In this document: positions 1 through 7,927 of the stretch, one piece after another | Position numbering within the stretch: position 1 is the stretch's first letter | How the letters are laid out: each line of letters starts with the position of its first letter | Assembly: GCA_937884605.1 (NCBI GenBank) | Contig: CALGDM010000006.1 | Coordinates: 416,203-480,202 of the forward strand | Length of the DNA: 64,000 bases | Source: an uncultured Spiribacter sp. | Lineage (GTDB): Bacteria > Pseudomonadota > Gammaproteobacteria > Nitrococcales > Nitrococcaceae | Direction of reading: 5' to 3' | Made by a program: the position numbers and the translations under genes | Notes under the pieces: model-generated | Databases searched by the model: none | Told to the model about the DNA's origin: nothing | Seen by the model: the letters and a program-made list of their open reading frames with translations, nothing else

Positions 1-1
1 G

Positions 2-439
2 CTGCATCTGGCGGTTCACAACCAGGCAGGCGCGGTCCCGCTCGCCGAAATCTCGGTGTGCCAGGGGATTTCAATGTCCTATATCGACCAGATCTTCTGG
101 AAGCTTCGCCGGGCGGGACTGGTTCGCGGAACACCCGGGCCGGGGGGTGGCTATCGTCTGGGCCGCTCACCCGATGCGATTGCCATGGGCGAGATCATTA
201 CGCTAATGGATGGCCAGGGCGGCCCGCGTCGGGCTACTTCCGCGCTTGACCAGCGCCTGTGGGCAGGATTGGCCGAGCGCATCGAGACATTCCTCAATGG
301 CATTACCCTGGCGGATTTTGCGGCCCGGCCGGATGTTCGTGAGGCGCTGCTCGACCAGTACGCGGGCGGGAACTGGCGCTGTGATGTCTGTGGCGCGCTC
401 TCGAGCCGCCAGCAGCCGGCCGGAGGCTCGCAGGCATGA
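2..439 (+). CDS. Rrf2-family transcriptional regulator (5' end cut off by window)
   Basis: The reading frame is open from the left edge, so the N-terminus is missing. What remains is the winged-helix part of an Rrf2 protein: helix-turn-helix around LAEISVCQGIS, the recognition-helix motif SYIDQIFWKLRRAGLV, then the glycine-rich wing GTPGPGGGYRLGR. IscR-type members bind an Fe-S cluster through three Cys just after this region; that stretch (GGPRRATSALDQRLW) has no Cys. The only later Cys are a C-terminal CDVC pair. The stop overlaps the ATG of the ferredoxin gene (ATGA at 436-439), so the two are cotranscribed and probably translationally coupled. A role in controlling iron-sulfur or redox genes is inference from family and partner. 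Confidence 0.88.
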   Translation: MHLAVHNQAGAVPLAEISVCQGISMSYIDQIFWKLRRAGLVRGTPGPGGGYRLGRSPDAIAMGEIITLMDGQGGPRRATSALDQRLWAGLAERIETFLNGITLADFAARPDVREALLDQYAGGNWRCDVCGALSSRQQPAGGSQA

Positions 440-759
440 CCTATGTAGTAACCGAATCCTGCGTGCGTTGTCGCTACACCGACTGCGTCGAAGTCTGCCC
501 GGTGGATTGCTTTCATGGCGGACCGACCATGCTGGTCATCGATCCGCAGGAATGCATTGACTGCGCCGTCTGCGTTGCCGAGTGCCCGGTGGATGCGATC
601 TACCCCGATGACGAGGTGCCGGCGGACCAGCAGGACTTCATTGCCCTGAATGCGCGACTGGCCCAGCAGTGGCCTGTCATCAGTCGCCGCCAGGAAGCCC
701 CGGCCGACGCCGAGTATTGGGAATCGGTCACCGATAAACGGGATCAGATCGAGGAGTAA
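436..759 (+). CDS. fdxA: 7Fe ferredoxin FdxA ([3Fe-4S][4Fe-4S])
   Basis: This 107-residue protein has the length of Azotobacter ferredoxin I and the same cysteine pattern: C9, C12, C17, C21 and C25 (SCVRCRYTDC then VCPVDC), followed by C40, C43, C46 and C50 (ECIDCAVCVAEC). These ligate one [3Fe-4S] and one [4Fe-4S] cluster. The acidic C-terminal extension containing DEVPADQQDFIALNA is typical of the family. It acts as a soluble cytoplasmic low-potential electron carrier. It overlaps the Rrf2 gene by 4 bp and ends 15 bp from the stop of the convergent ispG, whose product is an Fe-S enzyme needing reduced ferredoxin or flavodoxin. Confidence 0.95.
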   Translation: MTYVVTESCVRCRYTDCVEVCPVDCFHGGPTMLVIDPQECIDCAVCVAECPVDAIYPDDEVPADQQDFIALNARLAQQWPVISRRQEAPADAEYWESVTDKRDQIEE

Positions 760-774
760 GTCGCCGGGCGGGGC

Positions 775-2016
775 CTAGGAGTCAGTCGCGGTGCGACCGT
801 AACGCCGCTCGACATAATCCTCGACAATATTCTTGAACTCGTCCGCGATCCCATCGCCTTTGAGCGTGACGGTCTTCTCGCCATCGATATAGACCGGTGC
901 CACCGGTTTTTCGCCGGTGCCGGGCAGGCTGATGCCAATGTCCGCCTGGCGGCTTTCGCCGGGCCCGTTCACCACGCAACCCATCACCGCCAGGCTCATC
1001 GACTCCACGCCCGGGTAGCGGTCGCGCCATTCCGGCATGCGATTGCGGACGTGGGTCTGGATTTCATCCGCCAGCTCCTGGAAGTACGTGCTCGTGGTGC
1101 GGCCACAACCGGGGCAGGCGGCCACCAGCGGCGTGAAGCTGCGCAGCCCCATGGTCTGGAGGATCTCCTGCGCGACCACCACCTCCTGGGTCCGGTCGCC
1201 GCCCGGCTCGGGGGTGAGGGAAATGCGGATGGTATCGCCAATGCCCTGCTGCAGGAGCACCGACAGCGCCGCCGTGGACGCAACGATGCCCTTCGAGCCC
1301 ATCCCGGCCTCGGTGAGCCCCAGGTGCAGCGGGTAGTCGCAGCGCGCCCCCAGGTCCTGATAGACGCTGATCAGATCCTGCACCCGACTCATCTTGCAGG
1401 AGATGATGATGGCGTCATGGGGCAGGCCGATGGCCTCGGCGCGCTCGGCGCTTTCCAGCGAGGACACCACCACCGCTTCGCGGGTGACCGTCTCGGGCGG
1501 CTTCGGCGCGTCGCGGCGGGCGTTTTCGTCCATCAATCGCGAGAGCAGATCCTGATCGAGGCTGCCCCAGTTGACGCCGATACGCACCGGCCGATTCATG
1601 TCGCGGGCCAGCTCGATGATTTCGGTAAACTGTGGGTCCCGACGGCTGCCCTTGCCGACGTTGCCGGGGTTGATGCGCCACTTGCCAAGCGCTTCGCCGC
1701 AGGCCGGGACGGCGCGCAGCAGACGATGGCCGTTGAAGTGGAAATCCCCCACCAGGGGCACATCGATGCCCATGTCGTCGAGGCGCTCGCGAATCCGCGG
1801 CACAGCGCGGGCGGCGTCCTCGTTGTTAACCGTAATGCGCACCAGCTCGGAGCCTGCCCGTGCCAGGTCCGCGACCTGAATGGCCGTGCGAATTTCGTCC
1901 ACGGTGTCGGTATTGGTCATGGACTGCACCACCACCGGGGCATCGCCACCCACCGTGACGTTGCCCACCTTGACCGGCACACTGTGGCGTCTGTGATATC
2001 CGGGTATCTCGTTCAT
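775..2016 (-). CDS. ispG: 4-hydroxy-3-methylbut-2-en-1-yl diphosphate synthase (MEP pathway)
   Basis: IspG reductively converts methylerythritol cyclodiphosphate to HMBPP, the penultimate MEP step, using a [4Fe-4S] cluster. Cluster ligands are visible at C301 and C304 (CPGCGRT) and C347/E354 (GCVVNGPGE). The N-terminal barrel has [17 protein letters not shown]. At 413 residues it is the long form known from alpha- and betaproteobacteria and Xanthomonas; the E. coli enzyme is about 372. The C-terminal GISLPGTGE and VTLKG segments belong to that form. The frame is open far upstream, but the ATG at 2016 is preceded by GGAG and fits the family N-terminus. It is divergent from the GST gene with only 27 bp between starts. 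Confidence 0.95.
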   Translation of the reverse strand: MNEIPGYHRRHSVPVKVGNVTVGGDAPVVVQSMTNTDTVDEIRTAIQVADLARAGSELVRITVNNEDAARAVPRIRERLDDMGIDVPLVGDFHFNGHRLLRAVPACGEALGKWRINPGNVGKGSRRDPQFTEIIELARDMNRPVRIGVNWGSLDQDLLSRLMDENARRDAPKPPETVTREAVVVSSLESAERAEAIGLPHDAIIISCKMSRVQDLISVYQDLGARCDYPLHLGLTEAGMGSKGIVASTAALSVLLQQGIGDTIRISLTPEPGGDRTQEVVVAQEILQTMGLRSFTPLVAACPGCGRTTSTYFQELADEIQTHVRNRMPEWRDRYPGVESMSLAVMGCVVNGPGESRQADIGISLPGTGEKPVAPVYIDGEKTVTLKGDGIADEFKNIVEDYVERRYGRTATDS

Positions 2017-2043
2017 ATCTCCATCATAAAGGAAGGAAACCGC

Positions 2044-2736
2044 ATGATCGACGTCTACAGCTGGCCGACACCGAATGGTCACAAAGTCCATATCGCCCTC
2101 GAGGAGATGGGCCTCGATTACACGGTCCACGGGATCAATATTGGCCAGGGCGATCAGTTTGCGGAGGATTTTCTGGCCATCAGCCCCAACAACAAGATCC
2201 CCGCCATTGTTGACGCGCAGGGTCCGGATGGGCATCCGATTTCGATCTTCGAGTCCGGGGCGATTCTGATGTACCTGGCCGAAAAGACCGGCACACTCCT
2301 GCCGAGCGAGCCAAGAGCCCGGTATAACACCCTGGAATGGCTGATGTTCCAGATGGGTGGCCTGGGACCGATGCTGGGTCAGGCCCATCACTTCCGCCAG
2401 TACGCGCCGGAGCCGATCGACTACGGCATCAACCGCTATACCCAGGAAGCGAGCCGTCTGTATGCGGTCATGGACCGCCGCCTGGCCGATCACGAGTGGC
2501 TGGCCGCGGATACCTACACCATTGCCGATATTGCGAGCTATCCGTGGATCCGCCCGCACGACAACCAGGGTCAGTCACTGACCGACTATCCTCACCTCAA
2601 GCGCTGGTATGACGCGATTACCGAGCGCCCGGCGGTGCAGCGTGGCGTGGCGGTGCTGGCCGATTCCCGGCCTGCTCAGCTTGATGATGCCGCCAGGGAG
2701 CAGCTGTTCGGCGCCAGCCAGTATCAGCGTCGATGA
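2044..2736 (+). CDS. Glutathione S-transferase family protein, YfcG/YghU-like
   Basis: This 230-residue protein has a thioredoxin-fold N-terminal domain (about 1-85) with the YfcG-type active-site segment WPTPNGHKV in place of a catalytic Tyr or Ser, the cis-Pro segment NNKIPAI, and [13 protein letters not shown] for the glutathione gamma-glutamyl group. The helical C-terminal domain holds [11 protein letters not shown]. YfcG and YghU are glutathione-dependent disulfide reductases rather than classical transferases, so that is the likeliest activity. The ATG follows a strong AGGAAGGAAA ribosome site. Its stop overlaps the mazG start (ATGA at 2733). Confidence 0.88.
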   Translation: MIDVYSWPTPNGHKVHIALEEMGLDYTVHGINIGQGDQFAEDFLAISPNNKIPAIVDAQGPDGHPISIFESGAILMYLAEKTGTLLPSEPRARYNTLEWLMFQMGGLGPMLGQAHHFRQYAPEPIDYGINRYTQEASRLYAVMDRRLADHEWLAADTYTIADIASYPWIRPHDNQGQSLTDYPHLKRWYDAITERPAVQRGVAVLADSRPAQLDDAAREQLFGASQYQRR

Positions 2737-3557
2737 GCGGCATCGATGATCTGCTCGCGGTGATGGCGCGCCTGCGCGATCCGGTGGCGGGCTGCCCCTG
2801 GGATCGTGAACAGGATCTGCGCAGCCTCGTGCCGCATACCCTCGAGGAGGCCTATGAGGTGGCCGACGCCATCGAGCGGGATGATCAGGCGGCGATCCCT
2901 GATGAACTGGGGGATCTGCTGTTCCAGGTGGTTTTCTATGCGGAAATCGGCCGCGAGACGGGGCAGTTCGACCTGGATGCGATTGCCCGGGGCATGACCG
3001 ACAAACTCGTGCGGCGGCATCCGCATGTCTTTGCCGAGCGTCAGGAGACCACCGCCGCCGGGCAGCGTGCCACCTGGGAGTCGATCAAGGCCGGCGAGCG
3101 GGCGGCGCGTGCCGGTCCGGCGGCCCGCCCGGGGGCGCTTGACGATGTTCCACTGGCATTGCCGGCGCTGGTGCGCAGTCGCAAGCTCCAGTCCCGGGCC
3201 GCGCGGGTGGGGTTTGACTGGCCCGAGGCGCATCACGTCATCGATAAAGTACGCGAGGAACTCGCCGAGCTGGAGGAGGCGCTTGCCCACAAGCCGCTGG
3301 ATCAGGCCCATGTCCACGAGGAAATGGGCGATCTGCTGCTCGCCTGTGTCAATCTCTCGCGCCGGATCGGTGTCGATGCCGAGCAGGCCCTGCGGGATGG
3401 CAACGCCAAGTTCGAGCGCCGCTTTCGCGGGCTTGAAGCGATTCTGGCAATGGCGGACGAGCGACCAGAGGATGTCGACTTCAATCGGCTGGAGTCTGCC
3501 TATCAGCAGGCCAAGGCGCAGGATGGCCGCGGTACGGGCCATTCGGATGCCGACTGA
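2733..3557 (+). CDS. mazG: Nucleoside triphosphate pyrophosphohydrolase MazG
   Basis: MazG hydrolyses (d)NTPs to the monophosphate and pyrophosphate, cleaning the nucleotide pool. The 274-residue protein contains two tandem MazG domains. The first has LRDPVAGCPWDREQ near the start, then LEEAYEVADAI and DELGDLLFQVV; the second has VREELAELEEA and EEMGDLLLACVNL. These EExxE...ExxD helices bind magnesium. FDWPE, typical of the region before the second domain, is present. It is translationally coupled to the upstream GST gene by a 4-bp overlap, a pairing without obvious functional logic. Confidence 0.95.
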   Translation: MSGIDDLLAVMARLRDPVAGCPWDREQDLRSLVPHTLEEAYEVADAIERDDQAAIPDELGDLLFQVVFYAEIGRETGQFDLDAIARGMTDKLVRRHPHVFAERQETTAAGQRATWESIKAGERAARAGPAARPGALDDVPLALPALVRSRKLQSRAARVGFDWPEAHHVIDKVREELAELEEALAHKPLDQAHVHEEMGDLLLACVNLSRRIGVDAEQALRDGNAKFERRFRGLEAILAMADERPEDVDFNRLESAYQQAKAQDGRGTGHSDAD

Positions 3558-3564
3558 ACAGTCC

Positions 3565-3600
3565 CCGACCCGTTGTTGTCATGGTTGATAGCCGGGTCGG
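3565..3600. repeat. 8-bp perfect inverted repeat between mazG and the pterin dehydratase gene
   Basis: CCGACCCG at 3565-3572 is repeated in inverted form as CGGGTCGG at 3593-3600, separated by 20 nt. It begins just after the mazG stop and lies 42 bp before the next ATG. No T-run follows on either strand, so it is not a canonical intrinsic terminator. It could be an mRNA 3' stabiliser, a leader hairpin or an operator. Confidence 0.5.
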
Positions 3601-3642
3601 ATCGATGATCCGCTGAATACGAGCACGACAAAGGAGTCACCA

Positions 3643-3975
3643 ATGAGTTTGACCGATCAACACTGCACACCCTGCCAGGGGGGTATCGACCCCATGACCC
3701 GCGAGACCGCGGAGCGCTATCTGGCGGATGTGCCGGGCTGGACGCTCAACGACGATGCCACGCGGATCAGCCGGCTATTCAAGACCGGCGATTTTGCCAA
3801 GGCGCAGGCCGTTGCCAACAAGGCGGGTGATGTGGCCGAGCAGGAAGACCATCATTCCGATATCCGTTTCGGCTATGGCTGGTGCGAGGTCGAAATCCAC
3901 ACCCATGCCATTGGCGGGTTGCATGAAAACGACTTCATCTACGCCGCCAAGGTCAACCAGGCCGTCGACGGCTAG
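3643..3975 (+). CDS. Pterin-4-alpha-carbinolamine dehydratase family protein
   Basis: This is a 110-residue member of the PCD/DCoH family, with the signature [14 protein letters not shown] followed by [16 protein letters not shown]. The adjacent His residues (DHH and HTH) are the catalytic set that dehydrates 4a-hydroxytetrahydrobiopterin. An AAGGAG ribosome site precedes the ATG. No phenylalanine hydroxylase lies nearby; the convergent neighbour is moaC, and a branch of this family has been linked to molybdopterin metabolism, so a Moco-related role is as likely as phhB function. Its TAG shares the palindrome CTAG with the moaC stop. Confidence 0.9.
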   Translation: MSLTDQHCTPCQGGIDPMTRETAERYLADVPGWTLNDDATRISRLFKTGDFAKAQAVANKAGDVAEQEDHHSDIRFGYGWCEVEIHTHAIGGLHENDFIYAAKVNQAVDG

Positions 3976-4445
3976 CGCGACCCGTCGCCGGACCGGCCAC
4001 CGCTCTTGTGGATGAGCCGGACGCCCTCGATCGTCATGGTGCGGTCGAGGGCCTTGCACATATCGTAAATCGCCAGCAGTGCCACCTGGACCGCCGTCAG
4101 CGCTTCCATTTCGACCCCGGTGGCCCCACGCGTGGCGGTAGTCGCCTCGACCCGGACTGCGTTTGCTTCGGTGTCGACCTCAAAGGCGATCGCCACCCGC
4201 GACAGCGACAACGGATGGCACAGCGGAATCAGGTCCGCCGTGCGCTTCGCCGCCATGATGCCGGCGATCCTTGCGCTGGTCAGTGCATCCCCCTTGGCCA
4301 GGTCGCCGCGTTCGAGGGCGGCAAGTGCCGCGGCCTCCATCCGGATCCAGCCCTCGGCAATGGCCAGGCGATCGCTCGCGGCCTTCTCGCCGATATCCAC
4401 CATATGGGCCTCACCGCGGGCATTGAGATGCGGCAGCTCGCTCAC
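3972..4445 (-). CDS. moaC: Cyclic pyranopterin monophosphate synthase MoaC
   Basis: MoaC converts the MoaA product to cyclic pyranopterin monophosphate in molybdenum cofactor synthesis. The 157-residue length fits, and the catalytic residues lie at E. coli numbering: K51 (LAKGDAL), H77 (LIPLCHPL) and K131 (YDMCKALDR). The N-terminal HMVDIGEK motif is conserved. The start is GTG at 4445, overlapping the gpmA stop as GTGA, so moaC is translated behind gpmA. No other moa gene is in the window. Confidence 0.95.
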   Translation of the reverse strand: MSELPHLNARGEAHMVDIGEKAASDRLAIAEGWIRMEAAALAALERGDLAKGDALTSARIAGIMAAKRTADLIPLCHPLSLSRVAIAFEVDTEANAVRVEATTATRGATGVEMEALTAVQVALLAIYDMCKALDRTMTIEGVRLIHKSGGRSGDGSR

Positions 4446-5140
4446 GCCGGTTCTCTCAGCGAGTACTTGCGCGCCACGCTCAGGTCATCGTCCAGTTCGT
4501 AGACGAGCGGGTCGCCGGTGGCGATTTCAACGCCGGTGATGGCTTCGTCCGAAATCCCTTCCAGGTGCTTGACCAGGGCGCGCAGGCTGTTGCCATGCGC
4601 GGCGATCAGCAATGTCGGATACTGCTGCAGGGCCGGTACCAGATCACTGCGCCAGTAGGGCAGCACCCGGGCGAGGGTGTCCTTGAGCGACTCGGTGGCG
4701 GGCAGCTCGGCCGGATCCAGATCCGCATAGCGGGGGTCGTGGCTGGGATGGCGCTCGTCGTCGGCCGCCAGCGCCGGCGGTGGCGTGGCAAAGCTGCGAC
4801 GCCACACATGGACCTGCTCATCGCCGTACTGGTCGGCGGTTTCCGCCTTGTCGAGGCCGGTGAGCGCGCCATAGTGGCGCTCATTAAGACGCCAGTCCTT
4901 GATCATCGGGATCCACAGCCGATCGAGCACATCCAGGCTCATAAAGCCGGTCCGAATGGCGCGGGTGAGTACCGAGGTGTAGACCGCATCGGGCAGGATG
5001 CCGGCGTCCCGCATCAAGGCGCCGGCGGTGGTGGCCTCGTCGCGGCCCTTCTCACTCAGGTCGACATCATGCCAGCCGGTGAAGCGGTTCTCGAGATTCC
5101 AGACACTCTGGCCGTGACGCAGCAGAATCAGACGTCGCAT
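4442..5140 (-). CDS. gpmA: 2,3-bisphosphoglycerate-dependent phosphoglycerate mutase
   Basis: GpmA interconverts 3- and 2-phosphoglycerate in glycolysis and gluconeogenesis. The phosphoacceptor motif [18 protein letters not shown] gives the catalytic H9, and the second catalytic His is in [25 protein letters not shown] is also conserved. The length of 232 residues is slightly below the usual 247-250. The frame continues upstream, but the ATG at 5140 sits at the family start behind a GGGGG-containing ribosome site. It precedes moaC with a GTGA overlap and diverges from the L,D-transpeptidase gene. Confidence 0.95.
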   Translation of the reverse strand: MRRLILLRHGQSVWNLENRFTGWHDVDLSEKGRDEATTAGALMRDAGILPDAVYTSVLTRAIRTGFMSLDVLDRLWIPMIKDWRLNERHYGALTGLDKAETADQYGDEQVHVWRRSFATPPPALAADDERHPSHDPRYADLDPAELPATESLKDTLARVLPYWRSDLVPALQQYPTLLIAAHGNSLRALVKHLEGISDEAITGVEIATGDPLVYELDDDLSVARKYSLREPA

Positions 5141-5217
5141 GGTCGGTTTACCCCCGTTCGTCGTTGTCGTTGGCCGGGTAGGGTAGCATTGCAGGCATGG
5201 CAGATGAGGGATCCGCG

Positions 5218-5703
5218 ATGCGCGAGGGGATAGCGATTTCGGTGCCGCAGCAGCAACTCGTGGTACAGCGCAATGGCCAGACTCGGCTGACTCTGCCCGT
5301 TTCAACGGCGGCGGCCGGTACCGATGAGCGCGAGGGCAGCGGCGGCACACCGCGGGGCTCGCATCGGATAAGGGCAATGATCGGCGCCAATGCCAGGCCG
5401 GGGACCGTGTTCGTCGGCCGGCGCCCCACCGGCGAGCGCTACAGTGAGGCGCTGGGCCGCGCCCACCCGCAGCGCGACTGGATACTGACACGCATTATCT
5501 GGCTGTGTGGTGAGGAGCCCGGACGCAATCGCGGGGGCAACGTCGACACCCAGCGCCGCTTGATCTACATCCATGGCACGCCGGATTCCGAGCCCATGGG
5601 AGTGCCTCGCTCGCACGGCTGTATCCGGCTGCACAGCCCGGCGCTGGTGACACTATTCGATCTCTGTTACCCCGGCATGCCGGTGTGGATCGGGGCGCAG
5701 TGA
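5218..5703 (+). CDS. L,D-transpeptidase (YkuD domain) protein
   Basis: The YkuD catalytic signature is complete: [13 protein letters not shown] then SHGCIRLHS, with the nucleophile Cys in SHGCIR. The N-terminal [12 protein letters not shown] segment is the usual first strand of these domains. They form 3-3 peptidoglycan cross-links or attach proteins to the wall. No signal peptide is visible from either possible start, unusual for a wall enzyme. I chose ATG 5218 because GAGGG lies 7 nt upstream; ATG 5197 is possible but has a weak site. The stop overlaps nagZ (TGATG), so it may be part of a wall-recycling unit. Confidence 0.85.
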   Translation: MREGIAISVPQQQLVVQRNGQTRLTLPVSTAAAGTDEREGSGGTPRGSHRIRAMIGANARPGTVFVGRRPTGERYSEALGRAHPQRDWILTRIIWLCGEEPGRNRGGNVDTQRRLIYIHGTPDSEPMGVPRSHGCIRLHSPALVTLFDLCYPGMPVWIGAQ

Positions 5704-6710
5704 TGCGCGGGCCGCTGATGCTCGGCGTCGAGGGCCTCGAGCTGCTGGGTGAGGAGCGCGAGCGACTGCGGCATCCGGCGGTGGGGGGCGTTATCCTCTT
5801 TAGCCGTAACTTTGATAACCCTGCGCAACTGGCTGATTTAACAGGATCTATTCGGGCGCTCCGCAACCCACCGCTGCTCATTGCCGCCGATCAGGAAGGC
5901 GGTCGGGTACAGCGATTTCGGCAGGGATTGACGCGGTTGCCGGCCATCGGCCGTTTGGGTCAGGTCGCCCTGGATGCGCCGGCACTGGCACGCGAGACGG
6001 CGCGTGCGGCGGGCTGGGTGATGGCGAGTGAGCTGCGGGCGCTGGGCGTTGACTTCAGTTTTGCCCCGGTACTGGATCTGGATCGGGGTATTAGTCAGGT
6101 CATTGGTGATCGAGCCTTCGCTGGGGATCCGGCCACAGTGGCAACCCTCGGCCTTGCCTGGCAGCGCGGTGTTCGCGCGGCGGGCGCGGTGTGCGTGGGC
6201 AAGCACTTCCCCGGCCACGGCGGAACCGCGCCCGACTCCCACGAACAGACGGTGGACGACCCGCGCGCGCTGCCCGATCTGATCCACGCCGATCTGCTGC
6301 CGTTTCGTCGCCTGATCGATAATGGACTGGCGGCGGTGATGATGGCGCATGTGCGGTTTCAAGCCTTTGACGCTCAGCCGGCGGGCTTTTCCGCGGCGTG
6401 GATTGACTACCTGCGGCGCTCACTGGGATTTCAGGGCGCGGTCTTCACGGATGATCTCGAAATGGCGGCGGCGACGGCGATCGGTGATCGTCTCGAGCGG
6501 GCCCGCCGGGCGATGGCCGCCGGCTGTGACATGGTGATATTCGGCAATGCCGGCCGACACATCGACCCGATACTCGAGCGCTTGCCCCGTCCCGACCCGT
6601 TAACGGCGCTTCGTCTGGCGCGCCTGCATGGCCGGGACGGCTCGGATCTGGCGCGATTCCATGCCAGCGCGGCGTACCGTCAGGCCCGCTCGTTGCTGGC
6701 TGCGCTGTAG
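5703..6710 (+). CDS. nagZ: Beta-N-acetylhexosaminidase NagZ
   Basis: This is a glycoside hydrolase family 3 enzyme that removes GlcNAc from muropeptides during cytoplasmic peptidoglycan recycling. The 335 residues match NagZ length. Seen are MLGVEGLELL at the start, the substrate-binding DQEGGRVQRF, the catalytic-loop motif KHFPGHGGTAPDSH and the nucleophile region VFTDDLEM. The ATG lies within the TGATG overlap with the upstream transpeptidase gene, so both are coexpressed and both act on peptidoglycan. Confidence 0.96.
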   Translation: MRGPLMLGVEGLELLGEERERLRHPAVGGVILFSRNFDNPAQLADLTGSIRALRNPPLLIAADQEGGRVQRFRQGLTRLPAIGRLGQVALDAPALARETARAAGWVMASELRALGVDFSFAPVLDLDRGISQVIGDRAFAGDPATVATLGLAWQRGVRAAGAVCVGKHFPGHGGTAPDSHEQTVDDPRALPDLIHADLLPFRRLIDNGLAAVMMAHVRFQAFDAQPAGFSAAWIDYLRRSLGFQGAVFTDDLEMAAATAIGDRLERARRAMAAGCDMVIFGNAGRHIDPILERLPRPDPLTALRLARLHGRDGSDLARFHASAAYRQARSLLAAL

Positions 6711-6719
6711 GGGGATCGC

Positions 6720-6725
6720 TATACT
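6720..6725 (+). promoter_or_regulatory. Candidate -10 element for the phosphoribosyltransferase gene
   Basis: TATACT lies about 10 bp after the nagZ stop and 31 bp before the preferred ATG, leaving room for a short leader with GGAG. A -35 hexamer at normal spacing is poor (TGGCTG), so only the -10 is supported. Confidence 0.35.
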
Positions 6726-6755
6726 GGCGCGCTACCAATCAACGGAGCGATGACT

Positions 6756-7331
6756 ATGACCCAAGGCGTGGAACTGACAGCCGAGCAGCTGGCCGGTGTG
6801 CTCGAGCGAGCGGAATGCCTGCATGATGCCGCCGCCATCGAGACCGCACTGGATCATCTGGGCGAGCAGATCAGCGCCGATCTGGCGGATTCCCGCCCGC
6901 TGGTACTGGGAGTAATGACCGGCGCCATCGTACCGATGGGGCGTCTTCTCAATCGTCTCGACTTTCCGCTGGAAATCGATTACATCCACGCAACCCGTTA
7001 TCACAAGACCACGACCGGGCGGGAACTGGTCTGGCTGGCGCGCCCGCAGACGCCGCTGCGCGATCGCCATGTCCTGCTGGTGGACGACATACTCGACGAG
7101 GGCCACACCTTTCGCGGGCTGATTGACGAGTGCCGCGAGCATGGGGCGGCGTCGGTCCACACGGCGGTCCTGGCGGACAAGCCGAACGCCGCCCGGGTGC
7201 CCGGCCTGGCGGCGGATTATATCGGACTCACCGTGCCCGAGCGTTATGTGTTTGGCTCGGGGATGGATTACAAGGGTTATCTGCGCAACATCGATGCCAT
7301 TTACGCCGCCCACCCCGACGACGAGGACTAG
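6756..7331 (+). CDS. Hypoxanthine-guanine phosphoribosyltransferase-type purine salvage enzyme
   Basis: The PRPP-binding loop VLLVDDILDEGHTFRGL is a textbook type I phosphoribosyltransferase motif. The N-terminal LVLGVMTGAIVPMGRLLNRL and the flexible-loop region following EIDYIHATRYH place it with the hypoxanthine-guanine enzymes. It would salvage hypoxanthine or guanine to IMP or GMP in the cytoplasm. Two in-frame ATGs exist at 6750 and 6756; GGAG lies 8 nt from the second but only 2 nt from the first, so 6756 is preferred (191 residues). It is convergent with csiV, the two stops sharing CTAG at 7328-7331. Confidence 0.9.
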   Translation: MTQGVELTAEQLAGVLERAECLHDAAAIETALDHLGEQISADLADSRPLVLGVMTGAIVPMGRLLNRLDFPLEIDYIHATRYHKTTTGRELVWLARPQTPLRDRHVLLVDDILDEGHTFRGLIDECREHGAASVHTAVLADKPNAARVPGLAADYIGLTVPERYVFGSGMDYKGYLRNIDAIYAAHPDDED

Positions 7332-7927
7332 TCGGTGTCGATGCGCTCGACGCGGACGATCACCCCAAGCCTGGGGTGGTCGAAGTAGTGAGGGCTGTCC
7401 CCGCGCAGACGCCGGCTCTGGCTGAGGGTCCAGTGCGACTCGGAGTCAGTGGTCTGGCGCAGCTCCACCCGGGCGTGCAGATAGCGCTCGCGATAGACCT
7501 GAATGATGCCATCAAGCCCCGGCATTGACGCCATCGAGGGGAGCGCCACCCATTGCGCTGCCGCCTCACCAACGCCGGGCTGATCCCAGCCGGCATGCCA
7601 GTGGACCTGATAGCCGGGCGTTTCGGCAATGCGCCGCGCGGCTGCGCCGAGGCCCTCTTGCGCCGCGGGCAGACGCGGATAGCCAAGGCGGTCAGCATCG
7701 GCATCACGCAGTGGCCACGCCAACTGCGAGGGCAGGGGTGTTGGCTCGCTGGCGGGCTCCTCGACCCGTCCCTCGCCCACCGGCGGCTGGCTGAACACGA
7801 TCACCTCCACGGCGTAGCGGGGCGGTGCCTCGGGGTCCTCTGCCGACGCTGACGACTGCGACAGCACCACCGGGCTCGGAACAGCCAGTGCAGTCGCCAG
7901 GGCCAGCGCACGCAGCGATCGTTTCAT
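7328..7927 (-). CDS. csiV: CsiV-family periplasmic protein
   Basis: The 199-residue protein starts with a signal peptide (MKRSLRALALATALAVPSPV, likely cleavage after an Ala/Ser-rich stretch). The mature part opens with RYAVEVIVFSQPP, the hallmark of CsiV, and ends HPRLGVIVRVERID, also family-like. CsiV in Vibrio cholerae is a periplasmic peptidoglycan-binding protein that activates LpoA and hence PBP1a. The gene follows mfd with an ATGA overlap, an arrangement I recall from other gammaproteobacteria. The middle is poorly conserved, so the name rests on the first domain and context. Confidence 0.8.
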   Translation of the reverse strand: MKRSLRALALATALAVPSPVVLSQSSASAEDPEAPPRYAVEVIVFSQPPVGEGRVEEPASEPTPLPSQLAWPLRDADADRLGYPRLPAAQEGLGAAARRIAETPGYQVHWHAGWDQPGVGEAAAQWVALPSMASMPGLDGIIQVYRERYLHARVELRQTTDSESHWTLSQSRRLRGDSPHYFDHPRLGVIVRVERIDTD

